Assembly: GCF_051414055.1 (NCBI RefSeq)
Contig: NZ_JBLKNX010000006.1
Span: forward strand, 40,473 to 104,472
From: Halosimplex halobium
GTDB taxonomy: Archaea; Halobacteriota; Halobacteria; Halobacteriales; Haloarculaceae
Direction: 5' to 3'
DNA length: 64,000 nt
Made by a program: the position numbers and the translations under genes. The first letter of the stretch is position 1; each line of letters begins with the position of its first letter. Shown in pieces: positions 46,879 to 55,711 of this stretch. The notes beneath the pieces were generated by a model, which was given only the letters and a program-made list of their open reading frames with translations, was not told the origin of the DNA and searched no databases.

Positions 46879-48183
46879 TCAGTCGTCGCCCTCCGCCCGC
46901 GCGACCAGGTCGCGGGCGTGCTCGTTCGCCCGCTCGCGCACTGCGGCCTCGTCGAGCGTCAGCACCTCGCGGTCGCGCATGAGGACCTCGCCGTCGCAGA
47001 CGGTGTGGCGCACGTCGCCGCCGCGGACGGCGTAGGCGAGGTGGCTCACGAGGTCGTGGGCGGGCGTCAGGTGCGGCGCCGACAGGTCGACGACGGCCAG
47101 GTCGGCGTTCGCGCCCGCCGCGACGCGCCCGCTGTCGAAGCCGAGCAGGTCCGCGCTCCCCCGCGTGACCATCTCGACGGCCGCCGCGGCGGGGACGGCG
47201 CCCGCGTCGTCGGCCGCGAGCTTGCCGACCATCGCCGCGTCGCGCACCTCGTCGAAGGCGTCGAGGTCGTTGTTCGACGCCGCACCGTCGGTGCCGATCC
47301 CGACGGTCACGCCGGCGTCCTGGAGTTTCTGGACCGGTGCCATCCCGCTGGCGAGTTTCATGTTCGACGCCGGGCAGTGGGCGACGCCGGTCCCGGTGTC
47401 GGCCAGCAACTCGATCTCGCGGTCGTCGACGTGGACGCCGTGGGCGACGTAGGTGTCCTCGCCCAGCAGTCCGAGGTCGTCGGCATATTCGAGGGGGCGG
47501 ACGCCGTGCTCGTCGACGATGGGGTCGACCTCCCCGGTGGTCTCGTTGGCGTGGAAGTGGATCGACAGCCCCGCGTCACGGGCCTCCGGGACGAACTCCC
47601 GGAGGTACTCCTCGCCGACGGTCGTCAGCGAGTGCGGCTGGAAGGTCGTCGCGATGCGACCGTCGGCCGCGCCGTCGAACTCCCGCGCCACGTCGAGGCT
47701 CCGCTGCAGGTCCGCCCGGGCGTCCTCGTCGTCCTTGCCGACGGTGACGGCCGTGTGGCCGAGGACCGCTCGGACGCCCGCGCGTTCGACCGCGTCGGCG
47801 ATCCGGTCGACGTGGAAGTACATGTCCGAGAAGGCGGTCGTCCCCGACTTGATCATCTCGACGATACCCAGCTCGGCGCCGGCTTCGATATCGTCGGCGG
47901 TGAGTTCGGCCTCGACCGGCCAGATGTCCTCCTGCAGCCACGCGTCCAGCGGCTTGTCGTCGGCGTAGCCGCGCAGCAACGTCATCGCGACGTGGGTGTG
48001 GGCGTTGACCAGCCCCGGAATGACGAGTCCGTCGCTCGCGTCGAGCGTCTCGGCCGCGTCGACGGTACCGGGATCGGCCACCTCGGCGATGTCGCCCGTC
48101 TCCCGGTCGACCAGCACGTCCGCCCGCTCGACGGTGGAGTCGGGTCGCAGCACCTGTCCGCCCGCGACGAGGAGGTCGCTCAT
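46879..48183 (-). CDS. mtaD: 5'-methylthioadenosine/S-adenosylhomocysteine deaminase-type amidohydrolase
   Basis: A 434-residue amidohydrolase of the MTA/SAH deaminase type. The metal-binding HTH of NAHTHVAMTLLRG is near residue 64, the WPVEAELTADD segment typical of the MtaD family follows, and further ligands are in FHANETTGEV (about 200) and HCPASNMKLASG (about 290) with the Asp in GIGTDGAASNN (about 315). These enzymes deaminate MTA and SAH, recycling methyl-cycle by-products. The ATG at 48183 gives the usual MSDLLVAGGQVL start. Other adenosine-type substrates are possible. Confidence 0.9.
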   Translation of the reverse strand: MSDLLVAGGQVLRPDSTVERADVLVDRETGDIAEVADPGTVDAAETLDASDGLVIPGLVNAHTHVAMTLLRGYADDKPLDAWLQEDIWPVEAELTADDIEAGAELGIVEMIKSGTTAFSDMYFHVDRIADAVERAGVRAVLGHTAVTVGKDDEDARADLQRSLDVAREFDGAADGRIATTFQPHSLTTVGEEYLREFVPEARDAGLSIHFHANETTGEVDPIVDEHGVRPLEYADDLGLLGEDTYVAHGVHVDDREIELLADTGTGVAHCPASNMKLASGMAPVQKLQDAGVTVGIGTDGAASNNDLDAFDEVRDAAMVGKLAADDAGAVPAAAAVEMVTRGSADLLGFDSGRVAAGANADLAVVDLSAPHLTPAHDLVSHLAYAVRGGDVRHTVCDGEVLMRDREVLTLDEAAVRERANEHARDLVARAEGDD

Positions 48184-48298
48184 GCACCGGGGTTTTCGCG
48201 GCGGGTGCGTGAATCTGTCCTTTCCGGGCCGCGCAGAGCGGGCCCACCCCGAGCGGCGTGGACCGGGGAACTCATTCCCGGGCGGCGCGGCCCCCGGG

Positions 48299-49426
48299 TC
48301 ACTCCCGGGCCGCCCGGTCGCGCAGACGGTCGATCCGACGGCGGAGCGGCGGTTCCATCCGCCGCAGCGAGGTGAGCCGGCCCCACTCCATCCGGGCGTC
48401 GTTGAGTTCGGCGTACCGCTCGATGGCCGTCTCGACGGCCTCGCGGCTCGTCCGCTCGGCGGCCGCGGCGTCGGCCCGGTAGACCAGCCGCTGCCCGGCC
48501 CACAGCCCGAAGAGCCCGGCCGCGAGCGCGACCAGCGCGACCGTCCCGTCGGCGACCCCCGGCACCGAGAGCACGCCGAGGAGCGGCCCCAGCGTGAACA
48601 GGGCCGTCCCGACGACGACCGCGGCCCTGACTTCGAGGTGGTTGACGCGCGCCCGGCCGGCCTGCAGGGCCAGGTACGCCCGGAGCGTCCCGTCGTCGAG
48701 TTCGTCGAGCAGGTAGTCGGTGGCGAACAGGTGGCGCCGGCCGGGGAGCCCGCGGACGAAGGCGAACGCCTGTTTCGCGTCGGCGACTTCGAGGACGCGC
48801 ACCGCCCGCGGGTCGAGAGCCGCCCCGTCGCAGAGCCGGCCGAGCCGGTCGCGCTCGTCGGTGGTCGGTTCACGGGTCGACTGGAGCAGGCGGACCAGCC
48901 ACGGCGACCCGGCCCATGCGACTCCGAGGAGGACCGCGACCGCGGCGGCGAAGCCGGCGCCCGACGCGAGGCTGTCGCCGGCGAGCGCGACGGCCAGCAC
49001 GACGAGTACGAACACCCCCGCGAGGCCGGCGGCGTATCGCGCGAGGCGAGCGGCGACCGTCGCGGCCGAGACCTCTACCTCGCGGAGCTCCCGGACGGCG
49101 GGGAAGGCGCCGAAGTAGCCGGCGGCGACGGCAACGGCGGGCGCGCTCAGCCCGACGACGACCGTGGCGGCGCCGCCCACCGCCGACTCGCCGCCGGGGA
49201 GCGCGGCGACGGCGGCGTCGACTGCGTCGAGCCACCCGGCGCCGACCATCGCGACGAGGGCGACGACGTAGACGACCGGCAGCCCGACTCGCAACGCGCG
49301 GCGGATCCGCGAGAGGGCCGCCGTCTCGTCGTCCGCGGAGCGGTATCGGCGACCGTACAGGGAGAAGGCGAGCGCGGCGGCCAGCGAGACGGCCGCCAGC
49401 GCGCCGGCGGCGAGGAGGGCCGACAT
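48299..49426 (-). CDS. M48 peptidase-like membrane protein without catalytic motif
   Basis: A 375-residue protein with five or six transmembrane helices in residues 1-175 and around 275-320. The soluble part resembles M48 zinc peptidases, including the pre-motif HLFATDYLLDELDDGTLRAYLA and the C-terminal EPPLRRRIDRL. Where active relatives have the AHELGHAR-type HExxH, this protein has ALQAGRAR: both histidines and the glutamate are absent. It is therefore probably not a metalloprotease. It may act as a regulator or decoy subunit. The start is the ATG at 49426. It is divergent from the MFS pseudogene. Confidence 0.72.
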   Translation of the reverse strand: MSALLAAGALAAVSLAAALAFSLYGRRYRSADDETAALSRIRRALRVGLPVVYVVALVAMVGAGWLDAVDAAVAALPGGESAVGGAATVVVGLSAPAVAVAAGYFGAFPAVRELREVEVSAATVAARLARYAAGLAGVFVLVVLAVALAGDSLASGAGFAAAVAVLLGVAWAGSPWLVRLLQSTREPTTDERDRLGRLCDGAALDPRAVRVLEVADAKQAFAFVRGLPGRRHLFATDYLLDELDDGTLRAYLALQAGRARVNHLEVRAAVVVGTALFTLGPLLGVLSVPGVADGTVALVALAAGLFGLWAGQRLVYRADAAAAERTSREAVETAIERYAELNDARMEWGRLTSLRRMEPPLRRRIDRLRDRAARE

Positions 49427-49572
49427 GGACGGCGGTCCGACCGGCCCGGGTAAAATCCTTGCGTGTCGACAGGAATCGACCGTGCTCTCGTGTCGACGCG
49501 ACGCGGGCGTGTTCCGGCAATCGCGTCGCCGACCGCCAGCGGCTTTCGACCGGCCGCTCTACCCGCGACTCG

Positions 49573-50784
49573 ATGGGAACGCGCGGACGCCTCGGACGGG
49601 CCGTGGCCGGGCTGCGCGGCGAGGGGCGCGGCTGGCTGCTGCTCTCGGTCGCAGTCGGCTAGTTTCTCGTCCTCGGGATGCGCTTCGTCGTGCCGGGCAT
49701 CCTGCCGACGATCACCGGCGACTTCGGCGTCTCCGACTCGGCGGCCGGGCTGGCCGTGACCGTCCTCTGGATCACCTACGCCGTCATGCAGTTCCCGGCG
49801 GGCCTGTTCGCGGACCGGCTCGGCGAGCGGACGCTCCTTGCGGCGGGGTTGCTCGTCGCCGGCGCCGGGCTGGTGAGCTACGCGTTCACGCCGACGTTCG
49901 GGCTGTTCGTCGCCGCGACCGGGCTGTTCGGGCTCGGGACCGGGCTCTACGGCCCGCCCCGGGGGACCGTCATCTCGAAGACCTACGACGACAACGACGG
50001 CGCCGCGTTCGGGACGATGCTCGCCGCGGGGAGCGTCGGCGCCGCCGCGCTGCCCGCCGTCGCGGCCGTCGCGGTCGGCGAGGTCGACTGGCGGACCGTG
50101 CTCGGCGTCGCCGCACCCGGGTTCCTCGCCGGCGCCGTCGCCGTCTGGTGGGCGGTCCCCGACACCCGCGTCGGGACCGACGACGGGAGCCCGGACCACT
50201 CGCTCGGCGAGGCCGTCCGCGCCGCGGCCGTCGCGGTCCGGAACCGCCGGATCGCGCTGGCCGTCGCCGGCGCGACGCTGATGCTTTTCGCCTTCCAGGC
50301 CGCGACGGCGTTTCTCACGACCTACCTGACGACGGTCAAGACGCTCTCGCAGGGCACCGCCGGCGCGCTACTCGGTGCGCTCTTCCTGGTCGGCGCCGCC
50401 TCCCAGTCGGTCGCCGGCGGACTCGCCGACCGCTACGGGGCGCCGCCGGTCCTGACCGCCATCGGCATCGTGAGCGTCCTGCCGCTGGTCGCGCTGCCGC
50501 TGGTCGAGGGACGGGCGGCGCTGGCGGTCCTCTCGGCCGCGGTCGGGGTCCGCATGAGCATCGGCCCCGTCTCGAACGCCTACATCGTCGACCTGCTCCC
50601 CGACGACGTGCAGGGGACCGCCTGGGGCGCGCTCCGGACCGGCTTCTTCGTCGTCGGCTCGTTCGGGTCGACCGCTGTCGGCGTCATGGCCGACGCCGGG
50701 CTGTTCGACGCCGCCTTCTACGGACTGGCGGCGATCACCGCCGTCGGCGCCGCCGTCTACGTCTTCCTCCCCGAGCGGCCGTGA
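49573..50784 (+). pseudogene. MFS transporter interrupted by an in-frame amber codon
   Basis: The frame from ATG 49573 encodes a typical MFS protein, but codon 30 (49660-49662) is TAG in the first transmembrane helix: LLLSVAVG-stop-FLVLGMRFVVPGILP. The residue expected there in relatives is tryptophan (TGG), so one G-to-A change explains the stop. Downstream the frame is open for 374 codons with MFS landmarks: FADRLGERTLLAAG (about residue 77) and the second-half GGLADRYGAPPVL. An internal ATG (49678) could restart, giving a protein lacking most of helix 1. Either a pseudogene or a case of recoding or sequencing error. Confidence 0.75.
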
Positions 50785-50819
50785 CCCGCCTGACCCGTGC
50801 CGGACGCACTCGTGATGGG

Positions 50820-51107
50820 TCACACCGCGCGGCTGTTCCCCCGGCGGACGCCGTCGGCGACCACCTTGTAGAGCACGCCGAACGTAGCGCCGTACAGCGC
50901 GAGGAGGCCGGTCACGGCGAGGACGGCACCGACGAGCAGCCGCCCCCAATGGGTCACGTCCAGCCCGCCGTAGCCGGCGTAGACGGCCCCGGTTGCGAGG
51001 TTCGTCCCCGCGAGCGTGCAGGCGAGCGCCGCGACGAGGAGGAGTCCGAACGAGAGTGTCGTCTTGAGCCCGTACGAAATACCGCCGGTCGTGCTGACTG
51101 CGACCAT
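50820..51107 (-). CDS. Small membrane protein
   Basis: A 95-residue protein with three hydrophobic stretches: TTLSFGLLLVAALACTLAG, NLATGAVYAGYG (weak) and RLLVGAVLAVTGLLALYGATFGVLY. The ATG at 51107 is chosen; a longer frame upstream runs into the region preceding hisG on the other strand. It is convergent with the MFS pseudogene and divergent from hisG. No function is recognised. Confidence 0.6.
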   Translation of the reverse strand: MVAVSTTGGISYGLKTTLSFGLLLVAALACTLAGTNLATGAVYAGYGGLDVTHWGRLLVGAVLAVTGLLALYGATFGVLYKVVADGVRRGNSRAV

Positions 51108-51216
51108 GGGCCCGGGTGGTCGGGCGCTCCGGAATAAACCTACGGGCGCGGTTGTCGGGAGGGCGCGCCCCGTCGGAGAGGGAAAGACAGTTGCCCGCGG
51201 CCCGCCCAGTGGCCGT

Positions 51217-52065
51217 ATGCGCATCGCCGTCCCCAACAAGGGTCGCCTGCACGACCCGGCGATCGATCTGCTGGACCGGGCCGGCCTCCACGTCGTCGAC
51301 GGGGCCGACCGGAAGCTCTACGCGCAAACCGTGGACCCGGACGTGACCGTCCTCTACGCCCGCGCGGCCGACATCCCCGAGTACGTCGCCGACGGCGCCG
51401 CCGACGTGGGCATCACGGGGCTGGACCAGGCCGAGGAGTCCGAGACCGACGACCTCGTCGACCTGCTCGACCTGGAGTTCGGCTCCTGCCGGCTCGTCCT
51501 CGCGGCGCCCGAGGACGGCGACATCGGGGCCGTCGCGGACCTCGACGGCGGCACCGTCGCCACCGAGTTCCCGTCGATTACGCGCGACTTCTTCGCCGAG
51601 CGCGATGTCGAGGTGGACATCGCGGAGGTCTCCGGCGCAACGGAACTCACGCCCCACGTCGACATCGCCGACGCCATCGTCGACATCACCTCCACGGGCA
51701 CCACGCTGCGGATGAACCGCCTCGCGGAGATCGCCGACGTGCTGGAGTCGTCGGTCCGCCTGTTCGCCCGCGAGGACGTAGTCGACGACGAGAAGGTCCA
51801 GCAGACCCGGATGGCACTCGAATCCGTCCTCTCGGCGGAGGACAAGCGCTACCTGATGATGAACGTCCCCGAGGACCGGCTTGCGGACGTGAAAGACGTG
51901 CTGCCGGGGATGGGCGGCCCGACCGTGATGGACATCGCCGGCAAGGAGGACGTGGCCGTCCACGCCGTCGTGAACGAGCGCGAGGTGTTCGAGACCATCA
52001 ACGCGCTCAAGGATGTCGGCGCCAGCGACGTGCTCGTCACCGAGATCGAGCGGCTGGTGGAGTGA
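51217..52065 (+). CDS. hisG: ATP phosphoribosyltransferase, long form
   Basis: HisG (282 residues, long form) couples ATP and PRPP in the first step of histidine synthesis. The N-terminal catalytic domains begin MRIAVPNKGRL, with VGITGLDQAEESE near residue 70 and the PRPP-binding region DAIVDITSTGTTLRMN (about 155-170). The last ~75 residues are the regulatory HisG_C domain (KRYLMMNVPEDRLADV and TVMDIAGKEDVAVHAVV), typical of histidine-inhibited enzymes. The ATG at 51217 fits the family N-terminus. It lies outside any histidine operon, as is common in haloarchaea. Confidence 0.94.
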   Translation: MRIAVPNKGRLHDPAIDLLDRAGLHVVDGADRKLYAQTVDPDVTVLYARAADIPEYVADGAADVGITGLDQAEESETDDLVDLLDLEFGSCRLVLAAPEDGDIGAVADLDGGTVATEFPSITRDFFAERDVEVDIAEVSGATELTPHVDIADAIVDITSTGTTLRMNRLAEIADVLESSVRLFAREDVVDDEKVQQTRMALESVLSAEDKRYLMMNVPEDRLADVKDVLPGMGGPTVMDIAGKEDVAVHAVVNEREVFETINALKDVGASDVLVTEIERLVE

Positions 52066-52083
52066 CGCCAGCCCCGCGGCCGT

Positions 52084-52563
52084 TCAGAAGAACCCGAAGA
52101 TGTTGTTCAGGGCGAAGCCGAGCACGGCCGCGAAGGCGAGGTGCAGCGCGGTGAGGACGGCGGCCGGTTTCCAGGTGATCCGGTAGGAGACGCTGATCGC
52201 GATGGCGTCGGCGACCAGCGTCGCCAGCAGGACGACGACGATGCCGAGACTCGGGGAGACGAAGCCGACGCTCTCGACGCCGTAGCGGCCCAGCAGGATG
52301 GAGACGGCGGCGGGGACGGGACCGACGTAGGCGGCCCGCTGGCTGGGCACGTCGCCGATGAAGAAGGTCGCGGCGAGGTGGAGCGTCACGGCGTAGAAGA
52401 GGGCGGTGAGCAGGAAAGTGATGATGAGCGCGAATATCCCGCCGCCCGTCGGGTCGACCTGGAGCGGGCCGAGACCGCCGACCGTGAGCGGACCGAGCGC
52501 GTCCAGACCGGAGTCGGCGGCGAGCGCGACAGGTTCGGCCGAGGGCTGCGCTACGAAGTCCAT
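52084..52563 (-). CDS. Haloarchaeal four-helix membrane protein
   Basis: A 159-residue protein with about four transmembrane helices, at residues 42-65 (IFALIITFLLTALFYAVTLHLAA), 80-95, 103-128 and 135-157. The C-terminus ends ALNNIFGFF. A short extracellular N-terminus with a Pro-rich region precedes the first helix. It resembles other haloarchaeal DUF7473-like membrane proteins, but the assignment is from memory and not certain. It is convergent with hisG. Function unknown. Confidence 0.72.
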   Translation of the reverse strand: MDFVAQPSAEPVALAADSGLDALGPLTVGGLGPLQVDPTGGGIFALIITFLLTALFYAVTLHLAATFFIGDVPSQRAAYVGPVPAAVSILLGRYGVESVGFVSPSLGIVVVLLATLVADAIAISVSYRITWKPAAVLTALHLAFAAVLGFALNNIFGFF

Positions 52564-52691
52564 GGCGGCGATAGGGAGGGGCGCCGTTTGTAGCCTGCTA
52601 TCGCAGGCCGGCGCGGTCCGGGTCGGGCGCGGTCCGGTGCGGCGTCGCGGTGTCGCGTCGGGCGGTCCGGCGCGGTGGTGGAATCGGGTCG

Positions 52692-53252
52692 TTACTCCAG
52701 CAGGCCCAGGTCTTCCAGCCGGGAGACGATCTTGTCGACCGCTTCCTCGGCGTCCTCGGGCTGTTTGCCGCCGGTGATGACGAGCTTCCCGGAGCCAAAG
52801 AGTAGGGCGACCACGTCGGGGTCGTCCAGCCGGTAGACGAGGCCGGGGAACTGCTCGGGCTCGTACTCGATGTTCTCCAGGCCGAGGCCGATGGCGATGG
52901 CGTTGAGGTTGAGATTGCGGCCCAGGTCCGCGGAGGTGACGATGTTCTGGACGACGATCTCGGGGTCCTCGTCGACCTGGATATTGAGATCGCGCAGCTT
53001 GTCGAAGACGATGCGGAGGCTCTCGTGGACGTCGTCCGTACTCTTGGCGCCGGTACAGACGATCTTGCCGGACCGAAAGATCAGCGCCGCCGACTTGGGC
53101 TCCTGCGTGCGGTAGACGAGGCCGGGGAACTGCTCGGGGTCGTAGTCCGCCCCCTCCAGGTCCATCGCCACGCTCTGCAGGTCGAGCTCCTGCCCGATTC
53201 CAGTCGAGGCGACGACGTTTTCGATATTGATTGTCTCCTTGGGGTCAACCAT
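52692..53252 (-). CDS. tbp: TATA-box-binding protein
   Basis: A 186-residue TBP with two direct ~90-residue repeats. Each contains FPGLVYR (near residues 43 and 133) and an SGK-type strand (FRSGKIVCTGAK and FGSGKLVITGGK) that contacts the DNA minor groove. It recruits TFB and RNA polymerase at archaeal promoters. The promoter is strong: TTTATAAGCC (53279-53288 reversed) lies about 30 nt before the ATG. Haloarchaea usually carry several TBP genes; this is one complete copy. Confidence 0.96.
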   Translation of the reverse strand: MVDPKETINIENVVASTGIGQELDLQSVAMDLEGADYDPEQFPGLVYRTQEPKSAALIFRSGKIVCTGAKSTDDVHESLRIVFDKLRDLNIQVDEDPEIVVQNIVTSADLGRNLNLNAIAIGLGLENIEYEPEQFPGLVYRLDDPDVVALLFGSGKLVITGGKQPEDAEEAVDKIVSRLEDLGLLE

Positions 53253-53278
53253 GTCTCGACTTAAACGTTGTATTTAAG

Positions 53279-53288
53279 GCTTATAAAC
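53279..53288 (-). promoter_or_regulatory. TATA box of tbp
   Basis: On the minus strand, TTTATAAGCC (reading 53288 to 53279) is a near-consensus archaeal TATA box placed about 30 nt before the tbp start codon. This predicts a leaderless or near-leaderless transcript. Confidence 0.75.
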
Positions 53289-53514
53289 TTTCATACGGAG
53301 AGCTGATACGTCACGATCGCGAACGGGTCACCTCGCTTAGGTTCTCCGGCGGGTCGAGGCCCGAAAACGCCTTTTAATGGGCGTGAGGGGCGGTTTTATG
53401 AGGGGTCGTGGGTTCGGCGATGGATCGGGTGTTCGATGGGGAGACGGCTCGGTCGCGGGACGGTCGCCGGCGGGCACCGGTGGGTTCTTGGCCGGCGGCG
53501 GGCGACTGTGGGGC

Positions 53515-54624
53515 GTGTACGTCCTCGAACTCGGGGGTCGGGACGACGAGTTCGCGGCCTGCGAGGCCGCGAGCGCCGCCGCGGGGGTCGAGGTGGTCGG
53601 CGCGGGGCTGGCGACCGCGCGCGCGGTGACCGACCGCGTCCGCGACCTCGCGTACGTCCACCGCGCGAGCGAGGTGGTCGGCCACTGCGACCCCGACGTG
53701 GCGAGCGCCCGGGCGCTGCTCGACGCGGCGACCGTCGACCGGGAGGGGACGGTCGCCGTCCGCGCCGTCGACGTGCGCGCGACGACCGGCGTCGACACCC
53801 AGCGCGCCGAGCGCGAGCTGGGCCAGGTCCTCGTCGACCGCGGCCTGTCCGTCGACCTGGAGGACCCCGACCACGAACTGCGCGCGCTGTTCGCCGGCGC
53901 ACCCGGCGCCGACAGCACGGCGACAGAGGCCCAGTCGGCCGACGAAGCGACCGCGGAACCGACCGGCGGAGCGGCCGAAGAACCGACCGGTGGAGCGGCC
54001 GAAGAACCGACCGGCGGAGCGGCCGGCGGGACGGGTATCTGCGTGCTCGGCTGGCTCGGCGTCGAGAGCGACCGCGGCTTCGGCGAGCGCCGGCCCACGG
54101 ACCGACCGTTCTTCCAGCCCGGGAGCATGGACCCGATGCTCGCCCGCGCGCTGGTGAACATCGCCGGCGCGCGCGAGGGGGCGACGGTCGTCGACCCGAT
54201 GTGCGGGACCGGCGGCCTGTTGCTGGAGGCCGGCCTGGTTGGTGCGCGCGTCGTCGGCTCGGACGCCCAGCGGAAGATGGTCCGCGGGACGCGCGCGAAC
54301 CTGCGCGACGCGCTCGACGCCGACGGCGACTTCGCGGTGTGTCGCGGCGACGTGACGCGGCTCCCCTTTTTCGACGACTTCGCCGACGCCGCCGTCTTCG
54401 ACGTGCCCTACGGTCGCCAGTCGAAGATCGAGGGCGACTCGCTGGCCGACCTCGTCGCCGGCGCGCTCGCCGAGGCGCGACGGGTCGCGCCCCGCGCCGT
54501 CGTCGTCGCCGACCGGTCGTGGGAGCGGGCGGCGGTCGACGCCGGCTGGACCGTCGCGGAGCACTTCGAGCGGCGCGTCCACAGGTCGCTCGTCCGGCAC
54601 GTGCTAGTGCTCGACGCGGACTGA
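53515..54624 (+). CDS. tRNA (guanine-10-N2) methyltransferase, Trm-G10 type
   Basis: A THUMP-containing class I methyltransferase (369 residues from the GTG at 53515). The N-terminal THUMP region spans about residues 1-125. After a low-complexity linker the catalytic domain has VDPMCGTGGLLLEAGLVG (motif I, about 220-237) and motif IV VFDVPYGRQSK (about 300), the DVPY variant of the N2-guanine methylase signature. It methylates G10 of tRNA in archaea. Upstream ATG starts (53398 and 53377) exist and a TATA-like TTTTAATGG precedes 53398, so the true start is uncertain. Repeats of EPTGGAAE form the linker. Confidence 0.85.
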   Translation: MYVLELGGRDDEFAACEAASAAAGVEVVGAGLATARAVTDRVRDLAYVHRASEVVGHCDPDVASARALLDAATVDREGTVAVRAVDVRATTGVDTQRAERELGQVLVDRGLSVDLEDPDHELRALFAGAPGADSTATEAQSADEATAEPTGGAAEEPTGGAAEEPTGGAAGGTGICVLGWLGVESDRGFGERRPTDRPFFQPGSMDPMLARALVNIAGAREGATVVDPMCGTGGLLLEAGLVGARVVGSDAQRKMVRGTRANLRDALDADGDFAVCRGDVTRLPFFDDFADAAVFDVPYGRQSKIEGDSLADLVAGALAEARRVAPRAVVVADRSWERAAVDAGWTVAEHFERRVHRSLVRHVLVLDAD

Positions 54625-54699
54625 GGAGGGTCGGGGTCCCGCTGTCGGACCGCCGGAACCGTAGCTGATAAGCGCTCCCGGACGGAGGTACGCCCAACG

Positions 54700-55698
54700 A
54701 TGCAGCAGTACCTCGATCTCGTCCGGGAGGCCATCGCCGAGGGCACCTACAAGCCCAACCGGACGGGCGTGGACACGCTCTCGACGTTCGGCGCGCACTA
54801 CGAGGTCGACCTCCAGGAGGGCTTTCCCCTGCTCACGACGAAGGACCTGTCGGGCTACCGCTGGAACTCCCTGATCCACGAGCTCCTGTGGTACTTCTCC
54901 GGCGAGGAGCACATCCGGAACCTCCGTGAGGAGACGAAGATCTGGGACGCCTGGGCCGACGAGGAGGGACACCTCGACACCGCGTACGGCCGCTTCTGGC
55001 GGCGCTACCCCGTCCCCGAGGAGGGCCTGGAGGGGGAGTCCTGGCCCGACGACGCTCACCGCTGGGTCAACGACGACGAGCGTACCTTCGACCAGTTCCA
55101 GTACGTGCTGGATACCCTCCGCGAGAACCCCCAGTCGCGGCGTATCGTCGTCAACGCCTGGCACCCCGCCAACGCGACGACCAGCACGCTCCCGCCGTGT
55201 CACTACACCTTCGTCTTCAACGTCCAGGGCGACCGGCTGAACCTCCACCTCACGCAGCGCTCGGGCGACATCGCGCTCGGGATCCCCTTCAACATCGCCG
55301 CCTACTCGCTGGTGACCCACGTCGTCGCACAGCGGACGGGCTTCGAGGTCGGGAGCTTCTCGCACTCGGTCGTCGACGCCCACGCCTACTGCGGCGAAGG
55401 GGCCCGCGGCGAGTGGTACGAGGAGAATCGCGAGGAACTGCGCGAGCGGATGGCCGCCGTCGACGACCGCGCGGGCTACGCCGGCGTGCGCGACTGGATC
55501 CTGACCGAAGCGCCTCCCGAACCCGGCGAGGAGAACGCCGACCACGTGCCGAACCTGCTGGAGCAGCTCACGCGCGAGCCGCGCGAGCGGCCGACCATCG
55601 AGGTCGCGGACAAGCCGATCGACGACCTCGAATTCGAGGACATCGCGGTGCGCGACTACGACCCCGCGCCGGGACTGGACTTCGCGGTCGCCGAGTGA
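54700..55698 (+). CDS. thyA: Thymidylate synthase ThyA
   Basis: ThyA (332 residues) converts dUMP to dTMP with methylene-tetrahydrofolate. The catalytic Cys is in LPPCHYTF (about residue 167), and other conserved blocks are PNRTGVDTLSTFG (about 19-31), HELLWYFSGE, RSGDIALGIPFNIAAYSLV and FSHSVVDAHAY. The length is a little above the bacterial norm, with an acidic insert near residue 105. A SD-like GGAGGT (54684-54689) lies 10 nt before the ATG. It forms an operon with folA (14 nt downstream), which regenerates the folate cofactor it uses. Confidence 0.95.
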   Translation: MQQYLDLVREAIAEGTYKPNRTGVDTLSTFGAHYEVDLQEGFPLLTTKDLSGYRWNSLIHELLWYFSGEEHIRNLREETKIWDAWADEEGHLDTAYGRFWRRYPVPEEGLEGESWPDDAHRWVNDDERTFDQFQYVLDTLRENPQSRRIVVNAWHPANATTSTLPPCHYTFVFNVQGDRLNLHLTQRSGDIALGIPFNIAAYSLVTHVVAQRTGFEVGSFSHSVVDAHAYCGEGARGEWYEENREELRERMAAVDDRAGYAGVRDWILTEAPPEPGEENADHVPNLLEQLTREPRERPTIEVADKPIDDLEFEDIAVRDYDPAPGLDFAVAE

Positions 55699-55711
55699 TG
55701 GGGGGCGAGTG

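Noticed and set aside
49573..50784. Pyrrolysine or other recoding at the MFS TAG
   Set aside because: No pyl genes are visible, haloarchaea generally lack them, and the residue expected is Trp; a nonsense mutation is simpler.
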